DNA of 64,000 nt from Pseudomonas sp. RGM2987 (lineage in GTDB: Bacteria > Pseudomonadota > Gammaproteobacteria > Pseudomonadales > Pseudomonadaceae), in contig NZ_JALJDX010000217.1 in assembly GCF_022952855.1 (NCBI RefSeq), forward strand, positions 1 through 64,000, written 5' to 3'. Below the pieces are notes generated by a model. That model made no database searches, was not told where the DNA came from, and saw only the letters and a program-made list of their open reading frames with translations. Position numbers and translations under genes: made by a program. This document shows, in pieces, positions 35,501 through 44,435 of this stretch (position 1 is its first letter; each line of letters begins with the position of its first letter).

Positions 35501-36270
35501 CCGCCGCTCACTGCAATGCCTGGCTCGATCTACTGGAAGTGTCTTGTGCGAAGAGCGGCCTTACCCATCTCGACGTCATCGTGGACCAGGCCGCCAGTGA
35601 CGTCCCGTTATTGCCCAGCGTGCGCTGTGTAGCACCGCCGCTGCAGTGGCAGTCGCTGTTCACCGGTTTGCCCGAAGAGGGCGCTACCGAGCTGGCGCCG
35701 TTGTTGCTGCGTGTCGACTTGATACAGCCCCTGCAACGGCAATGGCTGGGCAACCTGATCCAGGCGTCACGGGGGCGCTCACAGTTGCTGATCCTGGCTT
35801 CGCCATGGCCCTTTGCGGCGCTGGCCGAATACCTCGGCCGTTGTCTGGAAGCCACCAATGGCGGCTGCGACGGGCTGCTGCGTTATTACGACCCAAGGCT
35901 GTTTCCACTGCTGTTCAGCCATGTGCTGCAACCCGAGCAACAGCAGCTCTTGCTGCGCCCCGCGGTGTTCTGGAGTTGGCTGGATCGCGACGATATGCCT
36001 GCGTACCTCCCTGGTTGCCCCGGTGTCCCCCTGGCCGCTGATGACTGTTTACCCATGGCGCTGAGCGATAACCAGCTGGAAACCCTCGGCTGTGCCAGTG
36101 ATGCAACCCTTGCCATGGGCAATCTGCTTGCCGGCCGTACGCCGCATTGGGGGGCTGAACAATATTTTCATCAGTGTTACGCCGCCATGATCGAGGCCAC
36201 CGAAGCGGGATTGCTTCTGGTTTCCGAGCGTGAAGCTTTTGCCCTTGAAAGATTGCTTGCGCCCGAATGA
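35497..36270 (+). CDS. DUF4123-family T6SS effector adaptor
   Basis: Protein of 257 residues starting MTAAHCNAWLDLLEVSC, coupled to vgrG by an ATGA overlap. The DUF4123 pattern covers the first half (LLILASPWPFAALAEYLGRC, LLRYYDPRLFPLLFSHVL). Members (TEC/Tap proteins) are cytoplasmic chaperones that attach an effector encoded next door to the tip of VgrG and are not secreted. Here the natural client is the DUF2235 lipase encoded two genes downstream. Confidence 0.85.
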   Translation: MTAAHCNAWLDLLEVSCAKSGLTHLDVIVDQAASDVPLLPSVRCVAPPLQWQSLFTGLPEEGATELAPLLLRVDLIQPLQRQWLGNLIQASRGRSQLLILASPWPFAALAEYLGRCLEATNGGCDGLLRYYDPRLFPLLFSHVLQPEQQQLLLRPAVFWSWLDRDDMPAYLPGCPGVPLAADDCLPMALSDNQLETLGCASDATLAMGNLLAGRTPHWGAEQYFHQCYAAMIEATEAGLLLVSEREAFALERLLAPE

Positions 36271-36298
36271 CCGGTCTTCAACGAAAGGAAACGATCTT

Positions 36299-36820
36299 AT
36301 GCCTACATTTGCGATAACCAGGCGCCTTCTTGCGATGGGTGGTGGTTTGGCTGCGATCTGGTTAACCCCAGGGGTCCAGGCCAGCACCCTCGGTGCTATC
36401 AACCACACCCACTTGGCGATCAACCACTTCAGTGTCGATGGCCGTTCGGGTATCGACATCATTGGTCCGTATCAGGGCGGCGGGGGCGGTTGTTGTTACA
36501 TCGCACCGGCACGTTGGCAGCCGGGGATGACGGTACGGGTTGATTGGGAAACTGGTGTGGGTAGTTCGAAAGGCTTCCCCGGTTTTGTTGATAGAGCCAA
36601 GTATGAGGCCTGGGTCGACAAAATCGAGTCGCAAAAACGCCGACATAGCAGAGTAGTCCCCGTTCCCGATTACACGGGCGAAAAAGTCTGCGGCCTCACC
36701 GTGCACTTCCTGCCTTGCGATGAACTCCAGGTTACTACGTCCTGCTACGGCTACCGCAGCCCCGAATACCCGATCAAGACGCCGTTGCACCTGCCGGAGC
36801 CTCAGTCATGTCCACGATAA
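36299..36820 (+). CDS. DUF3304 protein, candidate immunity protein (copy 1)
   Basis: Protein of 173 residues with an N-terminal export signal (ITRRLLAMGGGLAAIW, twin-arginine-like, ending VQA). The mature domain contains INHTHLAINHFSVDG, GPYQGGGGGCCYIAP and EKVCGLTVHFLPCDEL. DUF3304 genes are frequent neighbours of T6SS lipases, and the periplasmic location suits an antitoxin against a membrane-attacking effector. AAGGAAA precedes the ATG. It overlaps the effector gene by 13 bp. It is a close paralogue of the gene at 39086; the two differ mainly over about 30 residues in the middle. Confidence 0.72.
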   Translation: MPTFAITRRLLAMGGGLAAIWLTPGVQASTLGAINHTHLAINHFSVDGRSGIDIIGPYQGGGGGCCYIAPARWQPGMTVRVDWETGVGSSKGFPGFVDRAKYEAWVDKIESQKRRHSRVVPVPDYTGEKVCGLTVHFLPCDELQVTTSCYGYRSPEYPIKTPLHLPEPQSCPR

Positions 36821-39099
36821 AGCATCCCCCTGTCTGGTACCCACCACAGTTTCCGATTCAGGGCCGCTTGCCCACTCGGCCCGTCCAGGTCCAGCAGAAT
36901 ATTCAACGCCAGTGCCAATTGGAGCGCGACTACCACGATGCTCTGTGCGTGGCGGCGGGGCGCCGAGTGACCACGCCGTGCTGCAAGACCTTGCACATCA
37001 GCCTGTGCTTCGACGGTACCGGCAATAACCTGAATAACGACCTTTATCTGTCCAATCCCCGGCACCCGACCAATATTGCGCGGATGTTCCGCGCCAGTAT
37101 TGGCGACGGCTATGCCGGCGGCACCAGCCATAGCAACGAGGCTCAGTGGTTGACCGATGCGCCGGGCACCGGCAACGGCCAGTACTTCAAGTACTACATG
37201 CCGGGCGTGGGTACGTCGTTCCCGGAGGTCGGTGATCTGGATTACACCAGCTTTGGCCTGGCGTTGGCCACTTACGGTGAAGCACGCGTCAATTGGGGCC
37301 TGTTGATGATCATCGATGCCCTGCGGCGCATGCTCGGGCTGCCGCGCCAGGGCAACAGCACCCTGTTGGCCGTGGTCAACGCCATGGGCAGTGCCCATGG
37401 GTTGGAGTCCATCACCGGCCAGGGCAACCGGCGTCGCGAGTTTTACAAACAGCTCGCGCCCCTGCTCGATCCCTTGGGAATCGCCTTGAGCCAGTCGAGC
37501 CCGGGCCAATCCAAGTTGCTGGGCATCAAGCTGTATGTCTACGGGTTTTCCCGGGGCGCGGCCGCGGCGCGGGCCTTTGTCTGCTGGTTGAGCCAGTTGC
37601 TGTCCCGCTCCGGGGCCCTGGAAGTGCTCGATATGCAGTTGCCCATCAGTGTGGAGTATCTCGGGTTGCTGGATACCGTGGCCTCGGTGGGGGTCGCCGA
37701 TATCATGCCGTGGGCCCAGGGGCATATGGGCTGGGCCGATGGCTCCCAGGAGCTGCCTGTCGGTGGGCTGGTCAAGCGCTGCTTGCATATCGTCGCCAGT
37801 CATGAGCAACGCCTGTGCTTTCCGCTGGATTCGATCCGCCGTCAAAGCGGTGAGTACCCGGACAATAGCGTGGAGGTGTTGCATCCTGGGGTGCATTCGG
37901 ATCAGGGCGGTGGGTATCCACCGGGGGATCAGGGGAAGGCCGTTGGTGATGATGATCGTCTGCTTCTTTCACAGATTGCTCTCAACGATCTATATGTCGA
38001 TGCCTTTGCACATGGGGCACCATTGAAGGTCCCAAAGGACGCTTTGCCAAACGAGCTTAGCCATGAGCTATGGCGAGCAATGGAAGATGAACTGATCGAG
38101 GATTTTGGGGTTTCTCCAGTTCTAGTTGACCGTTTTAACGCATGGCGGCAAGTCACCTTAGGTCTCACCCCCGGAACCCAACCGCTACCCACCGAGCGAG
38201 CCGAACACTACCAACCGATACCAGCCCCCGACACGCTGGAACAGGCCTTGCGCAAGCAGATGGGCTGGATCACCGCCTGGCGCATCGACCGTTATGCCTT
38301 TGGCAGCCTGAAACTGGCGCCGTTCTACCTTCAGGCCAGCGACAGCCATGGCGACCCGCGCAGACGCAAGGAAGCCGAGGCTGCCCGTGAAGCGGCACAG
38401 GCCGAAGTCGAGAAGCAACGCCTGGAGCAACTGGCCGGGGAACGCCTGGGCCGTGAGCCGAGCAAACCGCTCAAACCCGGGGTCAAGGATTTCGACCCGG
38501 ACCTGGCGCAAACCCAGTTGCGTGAAGCCGCCGAGGAATTCGCCCAGGACTATCGCTCCGACGTGACACTGTCATTCGCGGTCTGGATGGCCCGCGACCT
38601 GCTGGGCCCCGGCTTGCAGGCGGTTGCCGAAATGCGCACCGAACGCGAGGCCATGAAGCTGGCGGCGCATCGCTGGGTTCGCCAGTTGTTCCCGCGACCG
38701 ATCGGTGAGCGCGACTATGTGGATGAAAAACGTCGCGGCAATGTCGATGAAAGCCGCAACGCCACCCAGCCCGAGGGATTGTTACGGGCGTTGTTCGACG
38801 ACCAGGTCCATGACTCCCGCGCCTGGTTCCTTTATGCCTTTCTGGGTACCCGCGAGCCGTTTGGCGGCTACCTGCGTGAACGCATGGTGTTCTTTGGCGA
38901 CGCCGGCAGAAGGGACCTGGTGCTGTATGACGCAAACGGCACACCGCAGCTCGCGCAGGGCAACGCCTCGCCGTACCCTGAGGCGCATGCCCTGGTCATG
39001 GACGCCGAGCGTCAGGCCGAGGCGCTACAGGCCATCGATGCGTTGTGGCAGGACTTTTACGCCAGCGCCGAAGAGGTGAAGAGCCATGCCCCGGTCTGA
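36808..39099 (+). CDS. T6SS lipase effector, DUF2235 (Tle1-like)
   Basis: Protein of 763 residues with a DUF2235 alpha/beta-hydrolase core. Seen: LCFDGTGNNLNNDL (about 66-79), the nucleophile elbow GFSRGAAA with Ser248, and PGVHSDQGGGYPP with His363 and Asp365 as likely catalytic partners. The C-terminal part has an Ala/Glu/Lys-rich helical stretch (about 515-550) and a second globular region. Tle1-type phospholipases attack membranes of rival bacteria after delivery by VgrG. Flanking DUF3304 genes, the DUF4123 adaptor and the PAAR gene complete the module. A patch near 37950-38165 is less GC-rich than its flanks. Confidence 0.83.
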   Translation: MSTIKHPPVWYPPQFPIQGRLPTRPVQVQQNIQRQCQLERDYHDALCVAAGRRVTTPCCKTLHISLCFDGTGNNLNNDLYLSNPRHPTNIARMFRASIGDGYAGGTSHSNEAQWLTDAPGTGNGQYFKYYMPGVGTSFPEVGDLDYTSFGLALATYGEARVNWGLLMIIDALRRMLGLPRQGNSTLLAVVNAMGSAHGLESITGQGNRRREFYKQLAPLLDPLGIALSQSSPGQSKLLGIKLYVYGFSRGAAAARAFVCWLSQLLSRSGALEVLDMQLPISVEYLGLLDTVASVGVADIMPWAQGHMGWADGSQELPVGGLVKRCLHIVASHEQRLCFPLDSIRRQSGEYPDNSVEVLHPGVHSDQGGGYPPGDQGKAVGDDDRLLLSQIALNDLYVDAFAHGAPLKVPKDALPNELSHELWRAMEDELIEDFGVSPVLVDRFNAWRQVTLGLTPGTQPLPTERAEHYQPIPAPDTLEQALRKQMGWITAWRIDRYAFGSLKLAPFYLQASDSHGDPRRRKEAEAAREAAQAEVEKQRLEQLAGERLGREPSKPLKPGVKDFDPDLAQTQLREAAEEFAQDYRSDVTLSFAVWMARDLLGPGLQAVAEMRTEREAMKLAAHRWVRQLFPRPIGERDYVDEKRRGNVDESRNATQPEGLLRALFDDQVHDSRAWFLYAFLGTREPFGGYLRERMVFFGDAGRRDLVLYDANGTPQLAQGNASPYPEAHALVMDAERQAEALQAIDALWQDFYASAEEVKSHAPV

Positions 39100-39673
39100 A
39101 GCCCTCTCGCGCCCCTTGGCCCGAGGCGCTTTCCTACAAGGCAACCTTGCTGCCTGGCTCGCGGCCCTGTGCGGCCTGCTCGCAATTGGGTGTGTAAACA
39201 ACGCCCAGGCCAGCAGCCTCGGCGCCATCAACCACACCCACTGGGCGATCAACCGGTTCAGCGTCGATGGCCGTTCGGGCATCGACATCATCGGTCCCTA
39301 CCAGGGCGGCGGGGGCGGTTGCTGTTATATCGCCCCGGCGCGCTGGCAGCCGGGGATGACGGTGCGAGTGGATTGGGAAACCGGCTCGGCATATTCCGAC
39401 GGCTTTCCTGGCTTTGCTGATGAGGCGAAGTACTTAGTTTGGAGAAATAAGGTCCGCGCCCAAAAACGCCAACACACCAAAATCGTCCCCGTCCCCGATT
39501 ACACCGGCGAAAAAGTCTGCGGCCTTACCGTGCACTTCCTGCCTTGCGATGAGCTTCAGGTCACCACTTCCTGCTACGCCTACCGCAGCCCCGAATACCC
39601 GATCAAGACGCCGTTGCACCTGCCGGAGCCTTCGTCATGTCCACAGCCACAAGCGCCGAAAGGCCAGAGGTAA
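39086..39673 (+). CDS. DUF3304 lipoprotein, candidate immunity protein (copy 2)
   Basis: Protein of 195 residues. The N-terminus ends in a lipobox (LLAIGCVNNAQASS), so unlike copy 1 it should be a lipoprotein. The remainder repeats the copy 1 domain (INHTHWAINRFSVDG, GPYQGGGGGCCYIAP, EKVCGLTVHFLPCDEL) almost unchanged except for residues around FPGFADEAKYLVWRNKVRAQ. It overlaps the effector stop by 14 bp. Two immunity-like genes with different membrane anchoring around one effector suggest duplication followed by specialisation. Confidence 0.74.
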   Translation: MPRSEALSRPLARGAFLQGNLAAWLAALCGLLAIGCVNNAQASSLGAINHTHWAINRFSVDGRSGIDIIGPYQGGGGGCCYIAPARWQPGMTVRVDWETGSAYSDGFPGFADEAKYLVWRNKVRAQKRQHTKIVPVPDYTGEKVCGLTVHFLPCDELQVTTSCYAYRSPEYPIKTPLHLPEPSSCPQPQAPKGQR

Positions 39674-39677
39674 CACC

Positions 39678-39935
39678 ATGAAAGCCATTGTTCGTATGGG
39701 CGACACACTCAGGGAATATGGAGGCAAGGTGCTGGAGGGGCATTACGAGAGTGAAGGCCTTCCCATCGCCTGTCAGGGCGATGCCGTGCATTGTGCGTTG
39801 CATGGCCGGACCAGGATCGCTGAAGGCAGTGAACTGATGCACATCGATGGGCGCCCGGTTGCGCTGGATGGTCACCGTTGTGCTTGCAACTGCACCCTGG
39901 TCAGCTCCATGCCCGACACGCAGGTGGCATCGTGA
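39678..39935 (+). CDS. PAAR-domain spike tip protein
   Basis: Protein of 85 residues made of one PAAR domain (IVRMGDTLREYGGKVLEG, IACQGDAVHCALHG, DGRPVALDGHRCACNC), without N- or C-terminal effector extension. PAAR proteins cap VgrG and sharpen the spike, binding a metal through Cys and His residues visible here. The ATG has AGAGG upstream. The end overlaps the next gene (GTGA), so the two are coupled. Confidence 0.87.
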   Translation: MKAIVRMGDTLREYGGKVLEGHYESEGLPIACQGDAVHCALHGRTRIAEGSELMHIDGRPVALDGHRCACNCTLVSSMPDTQVAS

Positions 39936-41080
39936 TCCCGGCGCCGGAGTTCGCAACCGACCCTGCGGCACGACCGCCGGCCTACTCGCGCTGGGTCGCC
40001 TATGGGCTAGGTCTCCTGGCGCTGCTGGTTGGTAACATCGTGGCTATTGTGAACGGCGACCATAGCGCCGGGGACGGGATGAGATCGCTTATAGCCATAG
40101 CCGGGTTTGCCATCGCACTGCTGGCATGGATGCTCGCCTTCCTGCTGCGCGTGGTGTATTACCGGCTGAGCCGGCACAACGCGCGATGCTATATCCAGAC
40201 AGCGCGTCACATACAACAAGCCTGGTGGGCGCGGCATCGGCAAAAAGCGACGCTGGTCGAGTCGGTGTTGCTGGGGCCGGGCTGCCAGACGCCTGAGCAC
40301 CGGCAGGCGCTTTTCCACCCGGACCATCCACCTCCCATACCGGAGAAAAAACCAGGAGGCATGGTGCTTCGGCTGCCTCAGGTGCTGGGAGATGATCTTG
40401 TCGAGCGTGAGCGACAGCTGGCGCGTGTGCTCGCCCTGCAATGGCGTGCGCAGCAAGCCGGGCCGGTCGTGTTGCAGCCACTGCGTTGCTATTGGCAGGG
40501 ATCCCTTGAGTCCTGGCAGGCCTTCGTCGAACAGATGGCCACGTCCTGCCCGCAGGTTGAGCTGCCCGAACGACCCGAACCCTGGCTGGGCATCCGCAGC
40601 CTGGACTCGATCATTGATCAATTGCAGGGCGCTCCCTCAGATGCCCGGATTCTCTGTGGCGGTTGCCAATCGTCCCCTCCGCAACGGGACGGCCGGCTAC
40701 CGGCTGGAGAAGCGGCATTGATGTGGTTGTTCGGTCCCGAGCAGAGCGTGGTTTTCTCCCGCGGTGAATGGTTCGACGACAGCGAGTCGCTTGGGTGGGT
40801 GGCCGAGCGGGCGGTGCAACAGAGCGAACTGTCGGCGCCTGCCGATGTGTGTATGTCGTTCTCCCAGCCCGATGTACCCGAGCTGCCCACCATCCTTTGG
40901 AACACCAAACGAAACGTGCAAGACCGCCACTTTGGCGCGGTAGCCAATCTGGAGGCCATGGTGGTGCAGACCCTTGCCGCCAGCTACGCGCAGCATCACG
41001 GCGTGCCCTGTGCCTGGTTGGCCTGTGACCCGCATTACACCTTGGCCCTTGGAGTTGTGAAACCCCATGATTTTAGCTAA
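39932..41080 (+). CDS. Membrane protein of unknown function in the T6SS effector module
   Basis: Protein of 382 residues with a GTG start overlapping the PAAR stop. Two TMs close to the N-terminus (VAYGLGLLALLVGNIVAIVN, LIAIAGFAIALLAWMLAFLL) are followed by about 290 soluble residues with no motif I recognise. Cys residues occur in ILCGGCQ and AWLACD. It overlaps tssM by 14 bp. It may be a T6SS accessory membrane protein, or an effector or immunity component linked to PAAR. Codon usage resembles its neighbours. Confidence 0.65.
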   Translation: MIPAPEFATDPAARPPAYSRWVAYGLGLLALLVGNIVAIVNGDHSAGDGMRSLIAIAGFAIALLAWMLAFLLRVVYYRLSRHNARCYIQTARHIQQAWWARHRQKATLVESVLLGPGCQTPEHRQALFHPDHPPPIPEKKPGGMVLRLPQVLGDDLVERERQLARVLALQWRAQQAGPVVLQPLRCYWQGSLESWQAFVEQMATSCPQVELPERPEPWLGIRSLDSIIDQLQGAPSDARILCGGCQSSPPQRDGRLPAGEAALMWLFGPEQSVVFSRGEWFDDSESLGWVAERAVQQSELSAPADVCMSFSQPDVPELPTILWNTKRNVQDRHFGAVANLEAMVVQTLAASYAQHHGVPCAWLACDPHYTLALGVVKPHDFS

Positions 41081-44000
41081 TGAACCTCTGAAATTGTCCT
41101 CTTGGCTTACGACGCTCCTGCTGGCTCTGGTCATGGCGGTGCTCGTTGCAGTAGCAGGCTTGGCCTGGTGGTTGTGGGCCGGTCAACCCGTCGACAGCGC
41201 CTGGCTCTCGGACCTTTCATTCAAAGCGCTGTTTGCCTGGTTGCTACTGTTCGCGATGGCTATGCTGACCTGCCAGGTCACGCAGGGCGGCATCCGAAAG
41301 CTGGTGAAGGCCAGCCAGCCGACACCCTCAAAAAGCGAAATTGAGTTATCCAAGCCGTCGGCCAGTGCGGTGGATATGGTCGAGTGTTTGCGTCACAACC
41401 ACGGTCACTTCTGGCGCCGCAAAACCCGCATCCTGCTGGTCATCGGCGAGCCCGCCGAGATCGATGCCATCGCCCCCAACCTTGCGAAACAACTGTGGCT
41501 CGAAGGTGAAAACACCGTCCTCCTGTGGGGCGGTAGTCCACAGGCCGAGCTGGATACCTCGCGGCTGAACTTCGGCCATGGCCGTCCGCTGGACGGTGTG
41601 GTCTGGGCAGTGACCCGGCAGCAAGGCGTCGATAGCAAGGCGATGAGGGTTGGCTTGCAGCATCTGCGGGAGCTGGCCCGCAAGGTGCGCTGGCAGTTGC
41701 CGGTGCATCTGTGGCAGGTCTGCGAAAGTGCCTGGCCTCAGGATGCACGGCCGACGCAACCGGTGGGCTGTCTGCTGGACCGGCGTGCGACGCCGTCAAT
41801 GCTGGAAGATTCTCTGCAGGCCCTGGTCGAGCCGCTGCGCCGCCAGGGCTGGGCGCAGATGCAGGGGGACATGCTGCACGATTTTCTGGTGCGCCTGTCC
41901 GGCAGCTTACAGACCGAAGGGATTGCCCGTTGGTGCAAGGTGCTGGCGCCTTGGTGGGACGGTTTTGCCCGTGGGGTGCCGTTGCGCGGGTTGTGGTTCA
42001 GTTTGCCGGTGCGTCGGTTGGGCGATGACACCGAGCATTTCTGGTTGGCCGACCCGGCGTGGCGCGGTGTGCAGGGCGACCGGACATCCAGTCAGCGCCT
42101 GGGTTGGAGCTCGCCGCGATGGGCTTTTGCAGTGTTCATGGCGCTGGCCGTGGTGTGGGGCGCGGGGATGTCGCTGTCCTTTGTGAGTAACCGTGCGCAG
42201 ATCCTTCAGGTGCAGTCCTTGCTGACAACGCTGCAGCAGGCGTCGCAGCAGTCATCATCCCACGACAATGAACAGTTGCTGGCCTTGCACGAGTTGGTCC
42301 GCGAGTTGGCGCGCCTGGACGACCGGGTGGTGCACGGTGCGCCCTGGTACCAGCGGTTTGGCTTGAACCGTAATGACACGCTGCGTGAGGTGCTGTGGCC
42401 GCATTATGTGGCGGCCAATAACCGGCTGATTCGTGACCCGGCGGCGGCCCGTCTGCGCGAGCAGTTGAGCGCGCTGGTGCAGCTGGCGCCGGACAACCCC
42501 GCCCGCGCCGAGCGGGCGCGTGACGCCTACGATCAGCTCAAGGCCTACCTGATGATGGCCCGACCGGAAAAAGCCGAAGCCGGCCTTCTGGCCAAGACCC
42601 TGGGCAGCGTCGAGCCCATACGCGGCGGCCTCTCGACGGGGCTCTGGCAAAGCCTGGCGCCGAACCTGTGGCAGTTTTATGCGCAGCAATTGCCCGCACA
42701 CCCCGAGTGGCGCATCGAGGTTGACCCACGTTTGGTGGCCCAGGTCCGCCAGGTGTTGCTCGGGCAGTTGGGGCAACGCAATGCCGAAGCCAACCTGTAC
42801 CAACAGGTCCTGGAGGAGGCGGCTCAACACTATCCGGCCCTGGGGCTGCAACAGATGGTGGGCGACACCGAAGCCGCCGGGTTGTTTTCCAGTTCGGCCA
42901 GCGTTGCGGGCGTGTTCACGCGTCAGGCCTGGGAAGGCCAGGTACGCCGGGCCATCGATGAGATCGCCCAGGCGCGTCGTGAGGAGATCGACTGGGTGCT
43001 CAGTGACAAGCCCGGCGAGGTCGATTCACGGCTGTCGGCGGAGGAGCTCAAGCAACGGCTCACCGAGCGTTACTTCCAGGATTACGCCAGCGCCTGGCTG
43101 GTCTTTCTCAACAGCCTGCGCACACGTCAACCGGCGAGCCTGAGCGAAGTGATCGACCAGTTGACGTTGATGAGCGACGTGCGCCAGTCGCCGCTGATCG
43201 CGCTGATCAATACCCTGGCCTACCAGGGCCAGGCCGGCCAGCGCACCCAGGCCCTGGCCGACTCGCTGATGAAGTCTGCGCAAAAGCTGATCGGGCCGAA
43301 TACGGTGCCGGTGATCGATCAACTGAGCGACTTGCCAAGTGGGCCGTTGGACATCACGTTCGGGCCGTTGCTGGCGCTGGTGGGCAAGGGCCCGGAGGCC
43401 AACGGCGGCAGTGCTGACCTGAGCTTGCAGACGTTCCTCACCCGGGTCACTCGCATGCGCCTGAAGTTGCAACAGGTCAGCAGCGCCGCCGACCCGCTGG
43501 ACATGACCCAGGCGCTGGCGCAGACGGTGTTTCAAGGCCGCGGCATTGACCTGACCGACACCCAGTCCTATGGCCGGCTGATGGCCGCCAGCCTCGGCGC
43601 GCAATGGGCCAGGGTCGGCGAAACGCTGTTCGTTCAGCCGCTGGAGCAAGCCTGGCAACAGGTGTTGCAGCCGTCGGCGGCGGGGCTCAACAGTCAATGG
43701 CAGCGCTCGATTGTCGATCACTGGAACGCGGCCTTTGCCGGGCGCTACCCATTCGCTGCAACCACCAGCGACGCCTCGTTGCCGATGCTGGGGCAAATGA
43801 TCCGTGCCGACTCCGGGCGCATCGAGCGGTTCCTGCACAGCCAGTTGAGCGGTGTGCTGCGCAAGGAGGGCAACCGCTGGGTGGCCGATCCGCGCCACGG
43901 CCAGGGATTGCGGCTCAATCCGCGGTTCCTGGCGGCGGTCAATCAGCTCAATGAGCTGGCCGATGTGCTCTATACCGACGGCGGCTTGGGCCTGAGTTTC

Positions 44001-44435
44001 GAACTGCGCGGCAAACCGCTGCCCAACGTGGTCCAGAGCACCTTCACCCTCAACGGCGAGAAACATCATTATTTCAACCAGAGGGAACGCTGGCAGCGCT
44101 TCAACTGGCCGGGCCGCAGCGACTACCCGGGCGTACGCCTGACCTGGACCGGCCTGGTCGGCGAGGAACAACTGTTCGGCGACTACGCCGGCACCTGGGG
44201 CCTGATCCGTCTGCTGGAAATCGCCCGGATCACGCCATTGGATGACAGTGACAGCCACTTCCGGATGGTGATCGACGCGGGCGATGGCGCGAACCTGACC
44301 TGGCACTTGCGCACCGAGCTGGATGCGGGGCCGCTGGCGCTGCTCAGGCTGCGCGGGTTCACGCTGCCGCGGCAGATATTTCTCGGCGCCGATCAGGCCT
44401 CTGGCGCCTATGCCCACAACGAGGTTGTCGAATGA
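41067..44435 (+). CDS. tssM: T6SS membrane-complex protein TssM (IcmF type)
   Basis: Inner-membrane protein of 1122 residues. TMs lie near the N-terminus (LLALVMAVLVAVAGLAWWLW, ALFAWLLLFAMAMLTC) and at about residues 350-372 (WAFAVFMALAVVWGAGMSL). A large periplasmic part follows, with the IcmF-related and C-terminal TssM domains that contact TssJ. The cytoplasmic domain, where many homologues have a P-loop, reads LLVIGEPAEIDAIAPN and lacks GxxxxGK[ST], so ATP binding there is unlikely. The stop overlaps tssA by 4 bp. Confidence 0.92.
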   Translation: MILANEPLKLSSWLTTLLLALVMAVLVAVAGLAWWLWAGQPVDSAWLSDLSFKALFAWLLLFAMAMLTCQVTQGGIRKLVKASQPTPSKSEIELSKPSASAVDMVECLRHNHGHFWRRKTRILLVIGEPAEIDAIAPNLAKQLWLEGENTVLLWGGSPQAELDTSRLNFGHGRPLDGVVWAVTRQQGVDSKAMRVGLQHLRELARKVRWQLPVHLWQVCESAWPQDARPTQPVGCLLDRRATPSMLEDSLQALVEPLRRQGWAQMQGDMLHDFLVRLSGSLQTEGIARWCKVLAPWWDGFARGVPLRGLWFSLPVRRLGDDTEHFWLADPAWRGVQGDRTSSQRLGWSSPRWAFAVFMALAVVWGAGMSLSFVSNRAQILQVQSLLTTLQQASQQSSSHDNEQLLALHELVRELARLDDRVVHGAPWYQRFGLNRNDTLREVLWPHYVAANNRLIRDPAAARLREQLSALVQLAPDNPARAERARDAYDQLKAYLMMARPEKAEAGLLAKTLGSVEPIRGGLSTGLWQSLAPNLWQFYAQQLPAHPEWRIEVDPRLVAQVRQVLLGQLGQRNAEANLYQQVLEEAAQHYPALGLQQMVGDTEAAGLFSSSASVAGVFTRQAWEGQVRRAIDEIAQARREEIDWVLSDKPGEVDSRLSAEELKQRLTERYFQDYASAWLVFLNSLRTRQPASLSEVIDQLTLMSDVRQSPLIALINTLAYQGQAGQRTQALADSLMKSAQKLIGPNTVPVIDQLSDLPSGPLDITFGPLLALVGKGPEANGGSADLSLQTFLTRVTRMRLKLQQVSSAADPLDMTQALAQTVFQGRGIDLTDTQSYGRLMAASLGAQWARVGETLFVQPLEQAWQQVLQPSAAGLNSQWQRSIVDHWNAAFAGRYPFAATTSDASLPMLGQMIRADSGRIERFLHSQLSGVLRKEGNRWVADPRHGQGLRLNPRFLAAVNQLNELADVLYTDGGLGLSFELRGKPLPNVVQSTFTLNGEKHHYFNQRERWQRFNWPGRSDYPGVRLTWTGLVGEEQLFGDYAGTWGLIRLLEIARITPLDDSDSHFRMVIDAGDGANLTWHLRTELDAGPLALLRLRGFTLPRQIFLGADQASGAYAHNEVVE

